Positions 1 through 13,968 are shown, counted from the stretch's first letter. The stretch: 64,000 nucleotides of DNA from Bipolaris cookei (GCA_002286855.1 NRSV01000092.1:25124-89123); one strand, 5' to 3'. Numbers and translations: made by a program. The notes: generated by a model from the sequence alone, not told the origin.

Positions 1-3000
1 ACTTTCCAGAACCGGAAGATCCGACCATCATGACACCGTGGTGCAACTTTTGGATCTGGTACAATTGGATGATCTTTGTCATCCATGCGTCACTGACAAC
101 AAGCTTAGACTCGGCAGCACACTTATGGATCGCTTCAGTCAGCTTGTCGAGAGGAGCAGGAATGTACTGGACGCCAGGGAATGACTCTTCCTGGATAGCC
201 ATCATAAGCTCGACATCAGAACGGATCAGCTTTGGTGCTATGGTCTCGCGTAAACTCTGAATGATAATCTGGGGCTCCATGCCTTCTTCATCCACTGTTG
301 TAGTATCTTGTTGATGGGCGAGACGAGCACGCTTCAGTCCACCAGAGCTAACAAGCACACTCTTGAGGGCACGGAGACCAAAGTCGTAATGAGCCTGCTT
401 GGAGAGTCCTGACGAGCACCTGTCGAAGAATGGTACAACTTGCTTCGACAGCTCCTTGGCTTGGGAGAAACCCTGGGAGTACAGCATAACTTCAGCGATA
501 AGCTCCTTGTCCGGCTTGGACATGGCAACGCTTCGGAAAAGCTTCTTGAGATTGTCGGGCAAGTTTGAACGACCCGCATAGCCAGGGTTCATGGTGATGA
601 ATACTCCCGTGTTGCCGTTGACCTTCAGCTGGCGGCCAATGAGTTCAATCTGTGACTTTTCATCCTCGGCGCCCTTCTTAAGACCGAGTTGGATGTTCTG
701 AATTTGCTGAGACACAGCTGAGAGAATACGCTCTTCCAAACGGTTGAACTCATCGAAACATCCCCAAGCACCAACCTGGCAGATACCAAGGAAGATACGA
801 CCCATGGCCTGGAAATCGAATGTGTCGTCACAGCAGAAGACTAGAGTAAATCGTCCAAGCTGCACACCAAGAGCCTTGACTGATTCAGTCTTACCAGTAC
901 CAGCTGGACCATATGGAGAGCCACCAAGTCGTTGACAAAGCGCTTGAGTAAGAGTGAGGAAACAGCGGTCGGTAAGAGGCGTGCGCACCAGTCGATCAGC
1001 TACACCTAAGTATTCGAAACCGTAGTCGAGGACGGCATTTGCCATCTTGATCCTCAGTCGTTGGAGCAGATCATTGGCAGGCTCGTATACATATCGCATG
1101 CAAAGTAGCCACATGTGATGCGTTGGCGAGCGTGCACCAACCTTGTCAAGTCGGTGAATGACATCGCGCTGATGGACGAACTCGGTAATGAGATCCTCGC
1201 ACTTGCGACGCTGAATGGGTTCAAGGTCACCCAAGACAGCGGTAGCGAGCAGCTTGAGAACGTTGACTTGCTTCTCGTAAAGCTTAGGCAAGGTGGCCCC
1301 CTCTTCGACGAGCGACCTCTCCACAGCGTGAGTCCAGGCAATTTGCGTTCCCAGAACGACAACCTGAGCTGGATACTTGGCGATGTACTCCATGAAAGCG
1401 TCCGAATCTATTGTATCTGGCTCGGCAAGTTGAGCAAAGTCTTCGTAGGCTTCATACGTAAGCTCAGCCAGAGTGGTCTTCATGTTGGCCTCGAGAGCAC
1501 CGAGCCATTCGTTGATCCTAGGTGTTTTGACGAGCGAGATTTCCTTGCGAAGTTGGACCTCTTCTCCTTCCTTGGAAGTGAACCCTTGAATGACGCCATC
1601 TTCATCAGTGATAAGTCCAGAGATACCAGCAAACATCTTCCGCAGGTGTTTAGCGATACGGAGAACATCGTTGCTGTTACCGATAATCTCTAGCAGATCT
1701 TCGTCGCCAACAAAGTAGAAGCGAGGGAACGAAACACGCTCGCGCTCAAGGTACTCTCCAAGCGCCTTTTGAATCTTGTTGAGAAGCTCAGCGAGACGCT
1801 CAAGCGACTTTTGTACCCCCGAGATGTTAAGAACTTCGAGTACAAAGGGCTGGCGCGAAACCTTCTTCATAACCGACAAGAACTCAGAGTTGATGTTCTG
1901 GAAACGAGCTGATTCCATGGGGAGAAGGTGCTTGATATCAGCGTTGCCTGTGAACACACCCTCAAGGTAAACCCATTGACGCTGTACATCAATCCAGACA
2001 TCAAAAAGGACGTGCACACGATTGAGCTTGTCTTCCCAAGATGATGCCTCTTCCTCAAACTCTTTGTAGTAGGGTGAATGCCGCATAGCTTGGAGAGAGT
2101 TGAGGTTCTCACTGCACTTGGCAAACAGGTCGTCCCAACCCCTAATGAGACGGCACTTGTTCTGGTAGTTGACAAGTTCCAAAGCGTAGTTCTGCCAGGT
2201 CTCGCGGACCTGCTTCAAGAACTCTTCAAGCGCCATTTCACCTGCAGCTTGAGTGATAACATCGCGGATAATCTTCTCGCTAGGGCCGAGCTTGAGGTCC
2301 CAGACGTCGCCAAGAGTCATGGAAATAGCAGAGTATCGCTTGTGCGGCCTCAGGTTCTTGAAGATCCTCGTCCAGTGGCGTTCCTTCACAGCGTCGGAGC
2401 GCAATTCTGCCAGGATTGCGTTTTCCTTGAGCAGCTGCTTAAGGGTGGTCTGAACGTACTCGAAAGCCTGGTATTGTCGCATGCGGCTAGGCATATCTTT
2501 AGTCATCTTGAGTAGGTTGTCGAGGTTTTGTCGCAGTTTACGAGGCTGGATGCTAGTCCACAGGACCTCACGAAGATCATCAATGCTGGCCCAGATTGTG
2601 CCAAGTGCAGACCAGACCGACTTGAAATCTTGCACTTCTTCCAGCAAAGTCTCAAGTGCGTTCTCTGGAGACGGTGGCAAGGCAAGAGCCTCCTTGGCTT
2701 TCGAAATATTGCTGGACTCATTCTGAAGTTGGCTGAGCTTCTGATCGAATTTGGCCAGAATGGCTGAAGCATCCGCGGGTGCAAGATTTCCAGCCACAGG
2801 CTTCTCCTCAGCCCACTCTCCAGTTATATCAACGATCTTCTGATTGACGACCTTGTCTTCCGCAGCGATCTTAGCTTTCAATGCGTCAGCTTGGTCATTC
2901 GCTATCTTTGTCTTCCTCTCCAAGACCTCATTCAGCGTCTGCCATTCGTGGTCGATTTGCTCCATCTGCAGCCAGTCCGAGGGAAATTGGTAGCGCTGGC

Positions 3001-6000
3001 GAGCCAACGTAGCTTGACCCTGACGGAAGGTAGAAATTTCTGGCTCCCACTCCATGACCTTTCTCTTGCACTGCTGAACAGTTGTGATGAAGGAGACAGC
3101 CTGAGCGGTTGAAGACGCCTCAAGTGTCTGCATCTCAAGGTCCTTGCGAGCCTTTTCAATCTGCACATAGACGTCATTCATGCGCTGACCGAGCCTGCTA
3201 GCAAACTTGGTAAGAATTTCCTGCTGCCACTGGTCGTACTTGGCGTTGACCTTGACCTGCACTTGCTCGTAGTCGACTGTGACATAGCCAAACTGGCGGC
3301 TGATGTCCGAGTTGTCGAAGGTGGCACGAGTCTTGCGAATCTCCTGGAGAAGTTGCAACCATCGGGAAAGATCTTCACCAAGGATATCATAGACATGGTC
3401 GGACTGCAGATCCCACAGAGACTGAAATTGGAGCCACTCATCGACGTAGGAAGAAATGTCGCGGAGCTTTCCCTCCACAGCACCATAAACCTCAATAAGC
3501 GAATGAGTGCATCGGCTTGGTAGGTCAGAGAATTGATTGACGGAAGTATCGTTGGTTGCTTCAAGTCTGATTTCATATCGCGAAGCCTTGATCTTCTGGA
3601 GAGTACAAACAATGGCGAGCCACTGTTGAAGCTGCTCAAGCCAGCTTGCTCGAGCGTACTCCACAGGAGGGCTGAGGTAAATGACCTGATTCCGCATGGT
3701 AATCTCGAGCGTCAACCGAGCCAAGGTGGGCTTCACTTCTGGGATCTCTGTAGAAGCAGGCTCGCTGACTGGACGGCGGTCTTGATTCTCTTCATCGACG
3801 TTGTTGAAGATCTCAATCCACAAAGCAATAGCCCTGCTGAGTCGGACCAGCAAGATAGACTCAATGCGGGCGTTCATGTCCGAGACCCAAGAAGCAAGGT
3901 TGGCGTAGTTCTCGAGGTTAAGCTGATCGATGGACTTTTGAATGGTCTCGAGATTCTGTTGGAATGCATCCTTGGTGTACGAGCATGTTTCTAGGTCCTT
4001 CAGTGCCTTCTCAACTGCGGCATTGATGTTCACCAAAGTGGCGACCTTCAGCTGAAGCAGGGATGTTGCAGCAGCAAAGTCGCGAACAAACTGGACGTGC
4101 TTGCTCTCGCTGCGAACACTACCACCACCAACAGGGAAACCAGACTGCCGAACATGGAGGTCATAGGCGTGAACGAAAGACTCCCACTTGAGCGGTACAC
4201 CTTTGCCAACAAGGGCTTGAACATCATTTACGTAGTTGTTAAGGAGCAGAGCAACACTGCCCATCTCAGTGATTGAACGCACAGTCTGGGTGTATGTACG
4301 GACACTCTCCATCAGGCTGACTGCATAAGGATAGACACGCTTCGCCTCCTTTGAGATGTTGTTGATGCCGTGTGGGACCTGATAACCGCGCCATGTCAGG
4401 TTGCGAACCTCCTTGAAAAGCGCAATGACTTGCGCATCAAAGTTGACATTCAGCTCAAGGATGTTGCCGGCAGCACGGTTCCTGTTGACAAGGAAGAGTC
4501 GTCCAGAAATGGATAGCTTTCTCCTCGCCACCTCCTGGAGCCATGACTCAAAGATGGGCCTGGTATCAAGCTTCTTCTTGAACATACTACTTTCAGCCTG
4601 AAGCTTCTGACCTTCCGCGTGGAGCGCCCAGTCTTTTCCGAGAATATCTTCAACCTTGCCCATGTAAGTCTCCAGTTGGGTTTCAATCTGACGAGCCCAG
4701 ATGACAGCGCCAGACACGGGAGGGAAATCGCGAAGCTGTGCCATGGCGTGAGCTTCGGAGTTACCATACTGTCGTTTGAAACGCTCATGAAGGGCTAAGA
4801 TGTCCTGTTTAACATTCTCGATGAGCTGCGTCTGATACTCGGAGATGGCACCCCGAATCTTTGGTCGCACAAACAACGGGTTAAACTTGGAGAAGACGCG
4901 GAACATCTCACTCGCCGTCTTGGCGGTGCCGAGGCGGTCTCTCAGCCTGGCGATGATGGAGTTCTCAACACGCGAGGTGCGTTCGTTGTACTTTTGCTCT
5001 GCTTGCTCAAACAGCCGGGTGCCCTCGGGTGACACATCCAGAACATCCACGTCTTTCAGAACGTCATACGCCTCCTTGACCTCCTTGACAGCATCCACGT
5101 CACCAATCTCCTCGATGATGACCGCCTCCTTGGCAGGTGCGCTCTCAGACAAGGACGACTGGGATCCCAGGACATTGACAATGGTTCGCTGGAGCTGCTC
5201 GTGGTTCTTGCGGAAAGTAGTAATGTAGCGAATGCGCTCCTCAGTCTCCTTATGTCGCGCAGCAATCTTGATGGGAATGAACTTCTCGTTCCTTCGCCTC
5301 GTCACTTCACGCGCGACGTTAGTGAACTCCTTGACATTCTCTTCCCATGTGCGCCAGATACTCTCAGCAACCGCCATAATGGCCTGGAACTCAGGATAGT
5401 CCATGTGCATGAGTGTCTTTCCATGGAGAAGGTTATGCAATTGTTTGTCGAGATCACCAGAAATGGCCTCTACGAGGGGCAGGGCGCGACGAACAGGATA
5501 GGGGCAAATGCGAAGTTTCTTGTTCATATGGCTGAAGATGGATTGAATTGCTTCCTGAACTGCCTGGAGTGAAGTTGAAGACAGCAGCTGATCGAGTGGG
5601 AATTCGCGCATAAGCTGATTGTACTTTTGCACGAGATCCGTACTCTCCTTCAGACCAGTGTCTGCGCTGAAACTGACAGTCGCTTGGAAACGCTTCGCAT
5701 TTTTCAACACATCCAGCGTGAGCCTGACACCAGGGCTTCCAAGTTGCGTCTCGATATCGTGTAGCCTTGATTCCATGGAAATCCAGAAGTTGATTTCCTG
5801 TGCAGCTGTTCCGGTCGATACATCGCGAGAAGTCTTTGTAATGGTCTGTATGGACTTGATCCATCCATTGACCGTCGCCTGCAATCCGTTGAGAAAACTA
5901 CTGTCTTGCACAATGGCAGCGGGGATAAGCTCTGGGGAGGGCTTTACACCGCGCTGATTGGCCTCGTCCAAAGCACTCTGGATGAGCGGATGCAGAGGCA

Positions 6001-6748
6001 GAAGCAGTTCGGGAATCTCGACATTCTGCTCAAGGTTGCCCAAGCTCACAGCTAACTCTGCAATCTTCTTCCTCGTTGCCGAAATGCCCGTCCTCGCATC
6101 ATTGTCACCCTTGCTGTATTTTCCCGCCAAGTCACGCTGGCTCTTTGTGTAAGTGTCGAAGTAGGGCTCGACAGCCGACTGAATAAGCGAACGGAGGAAT
6201 TCGTAGGGTGTGCCGTCAGGCGAAGAAGCGTTATTAGAAAGTATAAAGCCGGGCAGGGTCTGAATAAGGACCTGCTGGCTAAGGGGTATCGCGGGGTCTA
6301 TGGGTATCGGTCGCTTGGAAATAACAACAAATGCGGCGCAAGTAGGAGAAGCCGTGATCTCACTCGAGAGGGTGTAGGTAAAGCGCTGGGTGGCACCTGC
6401 ACCGTTGGTCAGTGTGGATGCTCCCTCCTCAGCAGCAGAGGGGAACTTGCTATTCGCGCCGTCCATGCCATCGATGCGAGCCTCATCTGCCCGGTCTTTG
6501 ACTACATACAGCACCGATTGCCCCTCGGAGGCAAAGCGGGCGCATCGTTGCAGTGTATCTGGCAGTTTGGTCGACGACAGCAGACTGCCGGCGGCATACA
6601 AGTCCTCTTTAGATGCACCCAAGCTGACATTGAGCACCTTTTCCAGGTGGTCGACAATGAGCTGCGGGTCTATCGAGGGCGGTGAGGGGCTGGGAGTGCG
6701 TATGCTGCCATTGCCATTCGGGGCCCCTGGGTTCAATGGTCCCTCCAT
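1..6748 (-). CDS. nudA: Cytoplasmic dynein heavy chain, N-terminal ~2249 residues (partial)
   Basis: Motor subunit of cytoplasmic dynein, which drives minus-end transport on microtubules (nuclear migration and early endosome traffic in hyphae). The frame opens at ATG 6748 and stays open without an intron to the window edge, about 2249 codons. It covers the tail, the linker, AAA1 and the start of AAA2; fungal homologues run to about 4300 residues, so the rest lies to the left. AAA1 shows the Walker A motif [10 protein letters not shown] near residue 1947 (about 887-910) and the Walker B-type CFDEFNRL downstream. The second P-loop, GSSGSGK, falls at bases 1-25 and marks AAA2. The N-terminus begins [15 protein letters not shown], then a Pro/Ser-rich lead. 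Axonemal heavy chains are not expected in an ascomycete, so the cytoplasmic assignment is firm. The start is the first ATG in an open frame. Confidence 0.96.
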   Translation of the reverse strand, partial: MEGPLNPGAPNGNGSIRTPSPSPPSIDPQLIVDHLEKVLNVSLGASKEDLYAAGSLLSSTKLPDTLQRCARFASEGQSVLYVVKDRADEARIDGMDGANSKFPSAAEEGASTLTNGAGATQRFTYTLSSEITASPTCAAFVVISKRPIPIDPAIPLSQQVLIQTLPGFILSNNASSPDGTPYEFLRSLIQSAVEPYFDTYTKSQRDLAGKYSKGDNDARTGISATRKKIAELAVSLGNLEQNVEIPELLLPLHPLIQSALDEANQRGVKPSPELIPAAIVQDSSFLNGLQATVNGWIKSIQTITKTSRDVSTGTAAQEINFWISMESRLHDIETQLGSPGVRLTLDVLKNAKRFQATVSFSADTGLKESTDLVQKYNQLMREFPLDQLLSSTSLQAVQEAIQSIFSHMNKKLRICPYPVRRALPLVEAISGDLDKQLHNLLHGKTLMHMDYPEFQAIMAVAESIWRTWEENVKEFTNVAREVTRRRNEKFIPIKIAARHKETEERIRYITTFRKNHEQLQRTIVNVLGSQSSLSESAPAKEAVIIEEIGDVDAVKEVKEAYDVLKDVDVLDVSPEGTRLFEQAEQKYNERTSRVENSIIARLRDRLGTAKTASEMFRVFSKFNPLFVRPKIRGAISEYQTQLIENVKQDILALHERFKRQYGNSEAHAMAQLRDFPPVSGAVIWARQIETQLETYMGKVEDILGKDWALHAEGQKLQAESSMFKKKLDTRPIFESWLQEVARRKLSISGRLFLVNRNRAAGNILELNVNFDAQVIALFKEVRNLTWRGYQVPHGINNISKEAKRVYPYAVSLMESVRTYTQTVRSITEMGSVALLLNNYVNDVQALVGKGVPLKWESFVHAYDLHVRQSGFPVGGGSVRSESKHVQFVRDFAAATSLLQLKVATLVNINAAVEKALKDLETCSYTKDAFQQNLETIQKSIDQLNLENYANLASWVSDMNARIESILLVRLSRAIALWIEIFNNVDEENQDRRPVSEPASTEIPEVKPTLARLTLEITMRNQVIYLSPPVEYARASWLEQLQQWLAIVCTLQKIKASRYEIRLEATNDTSVNQFSDLPSRCTHSLIEVYGAVEGKLRDISSYVDEWLQFQSLWDLQSDHVYDILGEDLSRWLQLLQEIRKTRATFDNSDISRQFGYVTVDYEQVQVKVNAKYDQWQQEILTKFASRLGQRMNDVYVQIEKARKDLEMQTLEASSTAQAVSFITTVQQCKRKVMEWEPEISTFRQGQATLARQRYQFPSDWLQMEQIDHEWQTLNEVLERKTKIANDQADALKAKIAAEDKVVNQKIVDITGEWAEEKPVAGNLAPADASAILAKFDQKLSQLQNESSNISKAKEALALPPSPENALETLLEEVQDFKSVWSALGTIWASIDDLREVLWTSIQPRKLRQNLDNLLKMTKDMPSRMRQYQAFEYVQTTLKQLLKENAILAELRSDAVKERHWTRIFKNLRPHKRYSAISMTLGDVWDLKLGPSEKIIRDVITQAAGEMALEEFLKQVRETWQNYALELVNYQNKCRLIRGWDDLFAKCSENLNSLQAMRHSPYYKEFEEEASSWEDKLNRVHVLFDVWIDVQRQWVYLEGVFTGNADIKHLLPMESARFQNINSEFLSVMKKVSRQPFVLEVLNISGVQKSLERLAELLNKIQKALGEYLERERVSFPRFYFVGDEDLLEIIGNSNDVLRIAKHLRKMFAGISGLITDEDGVIQGFTSKEGEEVQLRKEISLVKTPRINEWLGALEANMKTTLAELTYEAYEDFAQLAEPDTIDSDAFMEYIAKYPAQVVVLGTQIAWTHAVERSLVEEGATLPKLYEKQVNVLKLLATAVLGDLEPIQRRKCEDLITEFVHQRDVIHRLDKVGARSPTHHMWLLCMRYVYEPANDLLQRLRIKMANAVLDYGFEYLGVADRLVRTPLTDRCFLTLTQALCQRLGGSPYGPAGTGKTESVKALGVQLGRFTLVFCCDDTFDFQAMGRIFLGICQVGAWGCFDEFNRLEERILSAVSQQIQNIQLGLKKGAEDEKSQIELIGRQLKVNGNTGVFITMNPGYAGRSNLPDNLKKLFRSVAMSKPDKELIAEVMLYSQGFSQAKELSKQVVPFFDRCSSGLSKQAHYDFGLRALKSVLVSSGGLKRARLAHQQDTTTVDEEGMEPQIIIQSLRETIAPKLIRSDVELMMAIQEESFPGVQYIPAPLDKLTEAIHKCAAESKLVVSDAWMTKIIQLYQIQKLHHGVMMVGSSGSGK

Positions 6749-7358
6749 GGTTGAGTGTTGGTCGGATCTCGGTCGCTAGGGAGACATGTGGCTCCGCACT
6801 CGGAGGGGCGGGGTAGTGAGAGAACGGTGGTTTGGAGTGGGGCAATTACTGGTTGCAAAGGGGCGCTTGGGAAGGCGACCGGGTGGTGGTGATGTGTTGT
6901 CGGTCTGATAATTCACAGTAGGCGTACGCGAAGTACGCGCGCACGGTCGTCACACGCTTACCCTGCCTGACTAGTGTCACCGCCACCCCTGCAGCCGCAC
7001 AACCTCGCCCGTTGATTCGTCCCTCCATGTCTGGCATGGGCAATGGGAGCACAAGACCATACGATTATTCTACTCGCATTCGGCACGTGTTTTGGGCGGC
7101 CAAACTTGTCTTGATTGCTCCTATTGACCTCTCAGTACTTTTTTGGCGACTCTGACATGCCAGACATGAACACGGCTAGAGCAGCAAGTAACAGCTCTCC
7201 ACGTGAAAGTACGACGTTAATAGGCCCACTTTTCCCAACTAGCCTTCCCGCTCTTCCAATTCAATCTCTAACACAACCATCGTACGCCGGCCGGACTACC
7301 ACAAAAAAGAGAGCATCTATAATTGGCGCGGCATTAGTTTTCTTGGTACGAAGGTTGA
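6749..7358. other. Intergenic, upstream of dynein
   Basis: About 610 bases between the dynein start and the stop of the CLC gene, both on the minus strand. It should hold the dynein promoter and 5' UTR and the CLC 3' UTR. I see no convincing gene; the short ORFs lack coding character. Confidence 0.6.
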
Positions 7359-10321
7359 CTATCTGCTCCTATCAGCCCTCCTATCATCAAGTTCCGTGCC
7401 CTGGTCCCCGCTGTCATCATCGCTCTCCTCATCATCCACGCCAATAGCAAAAGCTTCACCGTGCCTCTCCCCCGTTCCCTGCTCAGGCATCGGACTAGCA
7501 AGCCTCAACCCCCCAACCTCCTTCATCCCCACTTTCCTCCGTCCCCAATTGATTATACGCTTTCCAAATGCCGCCAGTCTCTCCATACCCTCGTCACCAT
7601 TAGTACCACCAGCACTAGCATGCCCCGCCTCGACCTTGAATTGGTATTTCAGGCAGTCTTTGATAGTAATGAGACCGGTGAGCTGGCCGCGATACTCGAC
7701 TAAGATGACTCGCGGTCCTACCTTTTTGAAGATTTCCATGACCGTCTCTAGGGGCAGGCGGGGATGGACGGACAGTGGAGTGGGATCAGCAAATCGTGTA
7801 AAATCGAGATTGGTCTGCGACGAGGTACTAGGGATAGACTCGAACGTTGTATTTAGCGATGCTCCAGTTCCCCCATGTGTTTGCATGGTGCTCTGAGTAG
7901 ACGCAGACGGATGTGTGAAATGGCACTTGGCGTGCGGTGGGGCGTGTTGCTCTATTTTTGCGCGTTCAATGGCATACCGAAGCTCTGTGCGCCCGATATA
8001 TCCAACCAGCGTCTTGGTCTTCAGGTCTTCAACGATAGGGTAACCTTGGTATTGGTTCTCATTCATAAGACGCTCCATCTGTCGTAGCTTCATCCCAGTA
8101 GCCGATATGCACACGACGCGACTTGCCATGACCTGAGAGACTGGCACGCCAAAAGTGTGCTCTTCCTTGCTATCCAGAAATGGGTAGCCGTTTAGATAGA
8201 TCATGCGATCTGCGATTCCGCCATGTCCGAACCGCTCGCTCACTGCCTTTGTGACACCAACGACAATCATGGTGGGTAGAATATAAGTCAGCGCGCCTGT
8301 AATCTCAAACATGATGACAACCACCGAAACGGTGATATGCATGATGCCACTCAGTGATGCGGCGGCTCCAAGGAAAGCATATGTGCCCGGTGTAATGCAT
8401 GGTCCGTCTGGTCCACAAGCCGAAAAGAATGCTGAAGTAGGAAAGGATTCATGAAGGGCCTGAACACAGATGCCCACCATACGGCCAAACGCCGCGCCAA
8501 TCGCCATACTGGGCACGAATATACCAGCTGGTACCTTGCATCCGAACGATATGATGACCAGCAAGGTTCTGATGATGGTTGCAATAGCAAGCGTCGCGAC
8601 ATTATGCCACCTCTGTGCTGCATCACACAACCTGTCGTAATCCTTGCCCTGCTTGCACTCTCGAAACAAAATCTCCATGCTCTCTGTCATGTCGATGCGC
8701 AGAAACATGTTGGGGTAGCATATAACACCCGTGATGATGGCCAGGGTAACAGCCTCAGTAATAGGGTACGCAGCAAGGTACTTTTTGCGAAACACCTGCA
8801 TCTTGAGATTCCACTTGATGACAAAGGCGCCGTAAAGACCGCCGAAAACGCCAATGATGAGGTAGAAAACAATCTCGAAAAAGTGCCAGGAACGATCGTA
8901 CGAGACGTTGAACATGACCAGTTGGCCGGTACGGAAGGGGTTCATGGCCTATAGCAGCTTCAGTCAGTCTTGTTTTTTTATAGGATAGAGACAAAATAAG
9001 GGGTACTTACAGAGAGAACAGCCGTAGCAACCAAAGCACAAAAGTAGCTTCTCCAGAGTGTCTTTAGTGGAAACTGATTGCTCATTTCCTCCAAGCTGAA
9101 CAGTACACCTCCAATGGGACTTCCAAATGCCACGCCGACACCCGCCGCCGCACTTGCGCTCAGAATCTCTCTAGTCTTGGCTGCATTTCTCCTATACTTG
9201 TCGAAGAACCTACTAATCACATTTCCCGTGCAGACAGCATAGTGCACGCTGGGTCCCTCCTTGCCGACCGATAGGCCCGAGCCAATAGCTAGAGGCAGCC
9301 CAATCGACTTGATAGAGAGCGTCGTGAAGCCCAGGAAGCCCTTCATGACGAATCCCGCAATGATGCACTTCATCTCCGAGATACCGGATCCCGCCGCATA
9401 CGGCGCGAAGCTCTTGACCAGCCTCGCAGACGTAAAGGAGAACAGTGCTGCGAAGAGGATGTAGAAAAGGTAATTCGCAGGCCAAAACCCTGTCCAGTGT
9501 TTCCACTCAGCACACCCTCCCTCAGCGCCCCAACAGCAGAAATGCTCGTTGAGGTAAAAAGCCGTGGTGCAATGCCCCAGCTTGATGTCGCTCAGCCATT
9601 CAGTCACGATATTCAAGCAGGCAGCGTTGAGTCCAATTGCTGCTCCCACCAGCGTAACAACAATCCAGGCCTGACCCGCATCGTACATCTCTGCAATCTT
9701 CCTCCTCCACTTGCCTCTCCCGCGGCCCAGAAACACTTTGTTGACACCGCCATCCTTTCGCACACCAATGCTATCTCGTTTCCGCTGCCGCGCCTTCCGC
9801 CTCAGTTGTTCGCGCGCAGCATCCTGCACCCAATCTATAGTCGTAAAGTCCTCGTAGCGCTTGATCTCTGCAATCTCCTCGACAATCGCAGCCTCGGCAT
9901 GCGTGCTCTCTGCAGCCTCGGTGTCCTCATCGCCGACATCGAGCGAGAGCAGAGAGTGGCTGGTTGTGCGGCGCCGCAGCGAGGGCGCAAACGAGGTTGA
10001 GTGCGAAGCTGGGCCTGGACGTGACGACTGGCGGCGCGTAGAGGGCGGTCGGCCGGCGGACCGTTGATAGGACGAGTCTACATGGAGCGAGGAGAACTGC
10101 GAGGTTGATGATACATGGCCGTGTTCGCCAGTGAATCCGGACCCATTCATCGCATCGTCGTGGTTCGTCCTGATTCTTCGTGTCGGCGCAAAAAGGAATG
10201 AATGTATAGGAGGGTTTAAGGATACGACGTTGCGAAACGGAATGCCCTCCTCGCCTGGGCTTATGCAAGGGTCCAGCACCTTGACCCAGTGCCCACTGTC
10301 TCGGGGGTCCGATGTTGTCAT
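7359..10321 (-). CDS. CLC-family chloride channel / Cl-/H+ exchanger with CBS pair
   Basis: Membrane chloride transporter of the CLC family; yeast Gef1 and the vertebrate CLC-3/4/5 group act in Golgi and endosomal anion and pH balance. Two exons, 9011-10321 and 7359-8948, are joined across a 62-nt GT-AG intron (8949-9010). Splicing gives ...ATAVLS-AMNPFRTGQ..., removing the stop at the end of exon 1; product about 966 residues. Visible motifs are GSGISE, GKEGPSVH with the gating glutamate of the selectivity filter, and PAGIFVPSMAIGAAFGR. Multiple hydrophobic helices follow a charged, disordered N-terminus. Two CBS domains sit in the C-terminal third, from VSQVMASRVVCIS and from LSVHPRLPLETVM, followed by an acidic tail. 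The first ATG at 10321 is used; an in-frame ATG at 10150 (MNGSG) is a plausible alternative because the first 57 residues look unconserved. Confidence 0.93.
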
Positions 10322-10765
10322 TGCACAGCCATGCCAAGGCTACACTGACTGCGCAATCGAGCAGATTGTATTTTCATGTGTGTAGAATTTTTTCCATTTC
10401 CCTCTTTTACATCAATACCGTCTATCGCATGATGCTTGGGTATACTCGGTGATCTTGTCAACAAGCATGTGGAAATGACACGTACAATTTTTGTCTGATT
10501 TTAGCATCGATCTCCATCTCTGCCACCAACGGACAAGATCACAATCCCCAACAAGGCCATCCGGCAGCACTTCGGTACATGACTGAAAAAAATAAATATT
10601 CATATTCAACTACCTCATAGTAGTCATGCAAGGGTATCATCAAAGGGTTGTTCTATCGTCCATCGTCTATTCGTATCCATATCCAATCATCTTCCTATCC
10701 AAGCGTGTCCATGCTGTACAAAATATTTTGGCAAAGCAACCAGAGCTGTGATAAATGCAAAACTC
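10322..10765. other. Intergenic, CLC upstream / GMP synthetase 3' side
   Basis: About 440 bases, moderately AT-rich. They should contain the CLC promoter and the 3' UTR of the GMP synthetase gene. No gene seen. Confidence 0.6.
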
Positions 10766-12445
10766 CTACTCCATCTCAATGGTACCAGGAGGCTTGCTAG
10801 TGACTATTCAAAATTAGCAGACATTCCTTTGCTTCATCGGGATGAAAGAAAACTCACTATCATAAACCACACGGCAAACGCCATTGACCTCGTTTACAAT
10901 CCTCCTGCTCACTCTCTTGAGGAACTCGCCATCAAATGGATACCAGTCTGCCGTCATAAAGTCCGACGTCTCGACAGCCCTCAGTGCAATCACCTGGTCG
11001 TGCACACGCTTGTCGCCCATAACACCAACGGCCTTGACAGGGAGAAGCGCTGCAAACGCTTGACTGATGTTCCTGTACAGACCAGCAGCCTTAATTTCCT
11101 CAATGAAGATGTGGTCAGCCTCACGTGCGATGCGGACCTGCTCGCGGGTGACCTCGCCCAAGATACGGATGGCGATACCTGGGCCAGGGAATGGGTGGCG
11201 CCAGACGAGATCCTCTGGAATGCCAAGCTCCTTGCCCAGTTCACGAACCTCATCCTTGAATAGCTCGCGGAGAGGCTCAATGACCTTGAGCTTCATGTCC
11301 TTGGGAAGACCGCCGACATTGTGGTGCGTCTTGATGGTCTGCGAAGGGCCTTTGAATGAGAGAGATTCAATGACGTCAGGGTAGAGGGTACCCTGGAGGA
11401 GCCATTCAATGTCACCCGCCTCACTGGACGCATGAGCCTCTGCCTTGATCTTCTCGGCTTGCTCCTGGAACACTTCAATGAAGGTGTTACCAATGATCTT
11501 GCGCTTCTTCTCTGGGTCATCGGTCACACCCTTCAGGCGGTCGAGGAACAGGTCGGATGCGTCAATGACTGTGAGGTTGATACCCAGACCTTCGTCCAGA
11601 GTCTTCTTGACCTGTACAGCCTCGTTGAGTCTCAGTACACCATTGTCGACCATGACGGCGTGGAAGCGATCGCCAATAGCCTCCTTCATCAGCTTGGCGG
11701 CAACGGTTGAATCGACGCCACCACTGACGGCGCCAATAACTTGCCCCTTATCGCCCACCAACTTCCTGATGCGCGTAATCTCTTGGTCCACAAACTTGCT
11801 CATGGTCCAGTTTGTGTTCGCTTGGCAGATATCAACGGCAAAGTTCTTCAATACCGTTGTTCCCTTCTTTGTGTGCGTGACTTCAGGGTGGAACTGAATG
11901 CCATAGTACTTGTTGGTCTTGTGTGCAATACCCGCAAACGGCGCATTGTTCGTAGTCGCAACAGTCACAAAGCCCTCGGGCATATGGCTGAGCTTGTCGC
12001 CGTGACTCATCCAGACCTCGAGGTCGTTGCCCAAGTCCTTGAACAGTTCGTCCATGTGTCCGCCGTGGCTCTCGACCTTGAGGTTTGCATGTCCATATTC
12101 CCTCTTCTCGCCTGCAGCTACTCCGGCGTTCTTGCCAAATTGCCATGCCATCTCTTGTAGTCCATAGCATATGCCCAAAATTGGGACACCTAGATCAAAG
12201 ACAGCGTGGTCGACGTGGGGTGCGCCCTCCTCGTAGACTGAGTATGGGCCACCGGAGAGAATGATACCCTTTGGTGTGAAAGGAAGATCGGCAATTTTAG
12301 TGATACATGGCAGCATCTCAGAGTAGATGTTGAGCTCGCGGAGTCGACGTGTGATCAAATGTGTGTACTGCGAGCCAAAGTCGAGAACCAAGATGGTATC
12401 GAACGTCTTGTGGGGAGGAATTGGGTCGGAGTTGTCGGTCGCCAT
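10766..12445 (-). CDS. GUA1: GMP synthetase (glutamine-hydrolysing)
   Basis: Converts XMP to GMP with ATP and glutamine, the last step of de novo guanine nucleotide synthesis; cytosolic. Exon 1 is 10858-12445 and exon 2 is 10766-10803, split by a 54-nt intron (10804-10857). Without the intron the frame ends in an unrelated tail; spliced, it ends [13 protein letters not shown], the conserved C-terminus of the family. Product 541 residues, the usual fungal size. The N-terminal class I amidotransferase shows [11 protein letters not shown], the nucleophile in GICYGLQ and the His/Glu of QFHPEV. The ATP-pyrophosphatase P-loop is [10 protein letters not shown]. The frame is open 53 codons further upstream to 12604, but that lead has no family character, so I start at ATG 12445 ([11 protein letters not shown]). 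Divergent from BCP1 by 273 bases. Confidence 0.97.
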
Positions 12446-12718
12446 TTTGAAAGAAGACGTACACTTGAAAAGCGTGTAATTTGATTCTGAAAGAAAGTGT
12501 TGACAAGAAGAAGAAAAAAGTTGAAAGAAAGAAGATGGGGTATCTGGGGGGAAATCAGGCACAGGAGGGGCTCCGTGACTCTCGCAAATTTTGGTGGGGC
12601 CCAAAATTTCGCTATCGATAGCGCCGCCGACGCAGCGCGAAAGTCGCGTCGCTCGAATTCTCCACTCGTTTCAGCTCAGTTGGTAAAGAATTTGTATACT
12701 ACACACTCATAACATCCA
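12446..12718. promoter_or_regulatory. Compact divergent promoter, GUA1 / BCP1
   Basis: Only 273 bases separate the two divergent start codons, so promoters and 5' UTRs must share it. A string resembling a tRNA A-box (TCAGCTCAGTTGG, near 12670) has no matching B-box and is not called as a tRNA. Confidence 0.6.
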
Positions 12719-13712
12719 ATGACCAAGAGAAAGTCTGAGAGAGATCCCGAGGAGCTGCCCGATGCGCCGGAAAAGCGCACGCAGCAAGATAGCGACGACT
12801 CTGGTAGCGACGAGGTATGCGCTTCGGTCGATGTCTCTTCATGTAATATAGCGAGCTAACCGTTACATGCTAGGAAATGGACATAGTGAATGTCGACTTC
12901 GAATGGTTTGATCCACAGCCAGCTGTTGACTTCCACGGGCTTAAGAACCTGTTGCGCCAACTCCTCGATGTCGATGCGCAATTGTTCAATCTCTCAGAAC
13001 TCGCCGATCTTATATTATCGCAACCGCTCCTGGGAAGTACCGTCAAGGTTGACGGCAATGAGACGGATCCATACGCTTTCCTTACAGTCTTAAACCTGCA
13101 GACACACAAGGTACGCTTGCGCCTTGTCAATATGAGAGAATCGGCATATCTAACAAGCACCTATAGGACAAGAAAGTAATTAGCGACCTGACATCCTACC
13201 TCTCGAAAAAAGCTTCTTCAATCCCCACTCTCACGCCACTGCTCGCCGAACTTTCTACGGCGCAAATTGGTCTTATTCTGACCGAGCGTTTTATTAACAT
13301 GCCACACGAGGTCGTACCCCCAATGTACACCATGCTGCTTGAAGAGATTCAATGGGCGGTTGAGGAAAAGGAGCCTTACACATTTACCCACTACCTCGTG
13401 CTCTCAAAATGCTATTCCGAAATCCAATCCCAATTACCGAGTGGAGATGCGCCACCAAGCAAGAAGAAGAACAAGAAGACCGACGTTGGACAGGAGACAT
13501 TCTACTTCCATCCCGAGGACGAGGTGCTACACAAGCATGCGGTGGGCTTCACGGACTTTGATTATGATACCCCGGTAGACGAGGGTGCGAGCGACAGCAA
13601 GAGAGCGTTTCAGGAATTGGGAGTTAAGCCTAAGGGACACATGGTGCTAATTGAGGCGGATAAGTTCAAGGGCGCTGTCGAGGCTGTGAAGACCTACCTA
13701 AACGGTCAATGA
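12719..13712 (+). CDS. BCP1: Bcp1/BCCIP-family nuclear protein
   Basis: Bcp1 in yeast works in nuclear export of the PI4P 5-kinase Mss4 and as a chaperone of ribosomal protein Rpl23; the human relative is BCCIP. Three exons, 12719-12814, 12874-13110 and 13167-13712, with introns of 59 and 56 nt, give a 292-residue product. The N-terminus ([12 protein letters not shown]) is basic then acidic, as in the family. The core includes [18 protein letters not shown] and later [16 protein letters not shown] Lys-rich stretch (KKKNKK) near residue 205 precedes the conserved [12 protein letters not shown] block. Exon phases are all consistent. It runs convergently with the Rieske gene, 256 bases apart. 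Confidence 0.93.
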
Positions 13713-13968
13713 TATCTTGGATGCTCATGCACGGTGCATCCAATGAGAGCCGTAGAGCGAAAGATCCCGTGATTGTCGTAACGTGTGCCAGTAATAGAAT
13801 CGCAGCAACACCTGCAACCAACACAAACAAAGGGTGACTCTAACTAGTGTTACATTGCAAGGACACAAGCCGAATCTATGTGAATCAAACCGTAGGAAAT
13901 TGCTGATGCTCGCTCCTATACACACAAGTCTCAACATCCGTGCGCCTCCCCTTCAAAAATTACTCCGC

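Noticed and set aside
12660..12700. tRNA-like A-box upstream of BCP1
   Set aside because: No B-box follows at the right distance; lies in a compact promoter.
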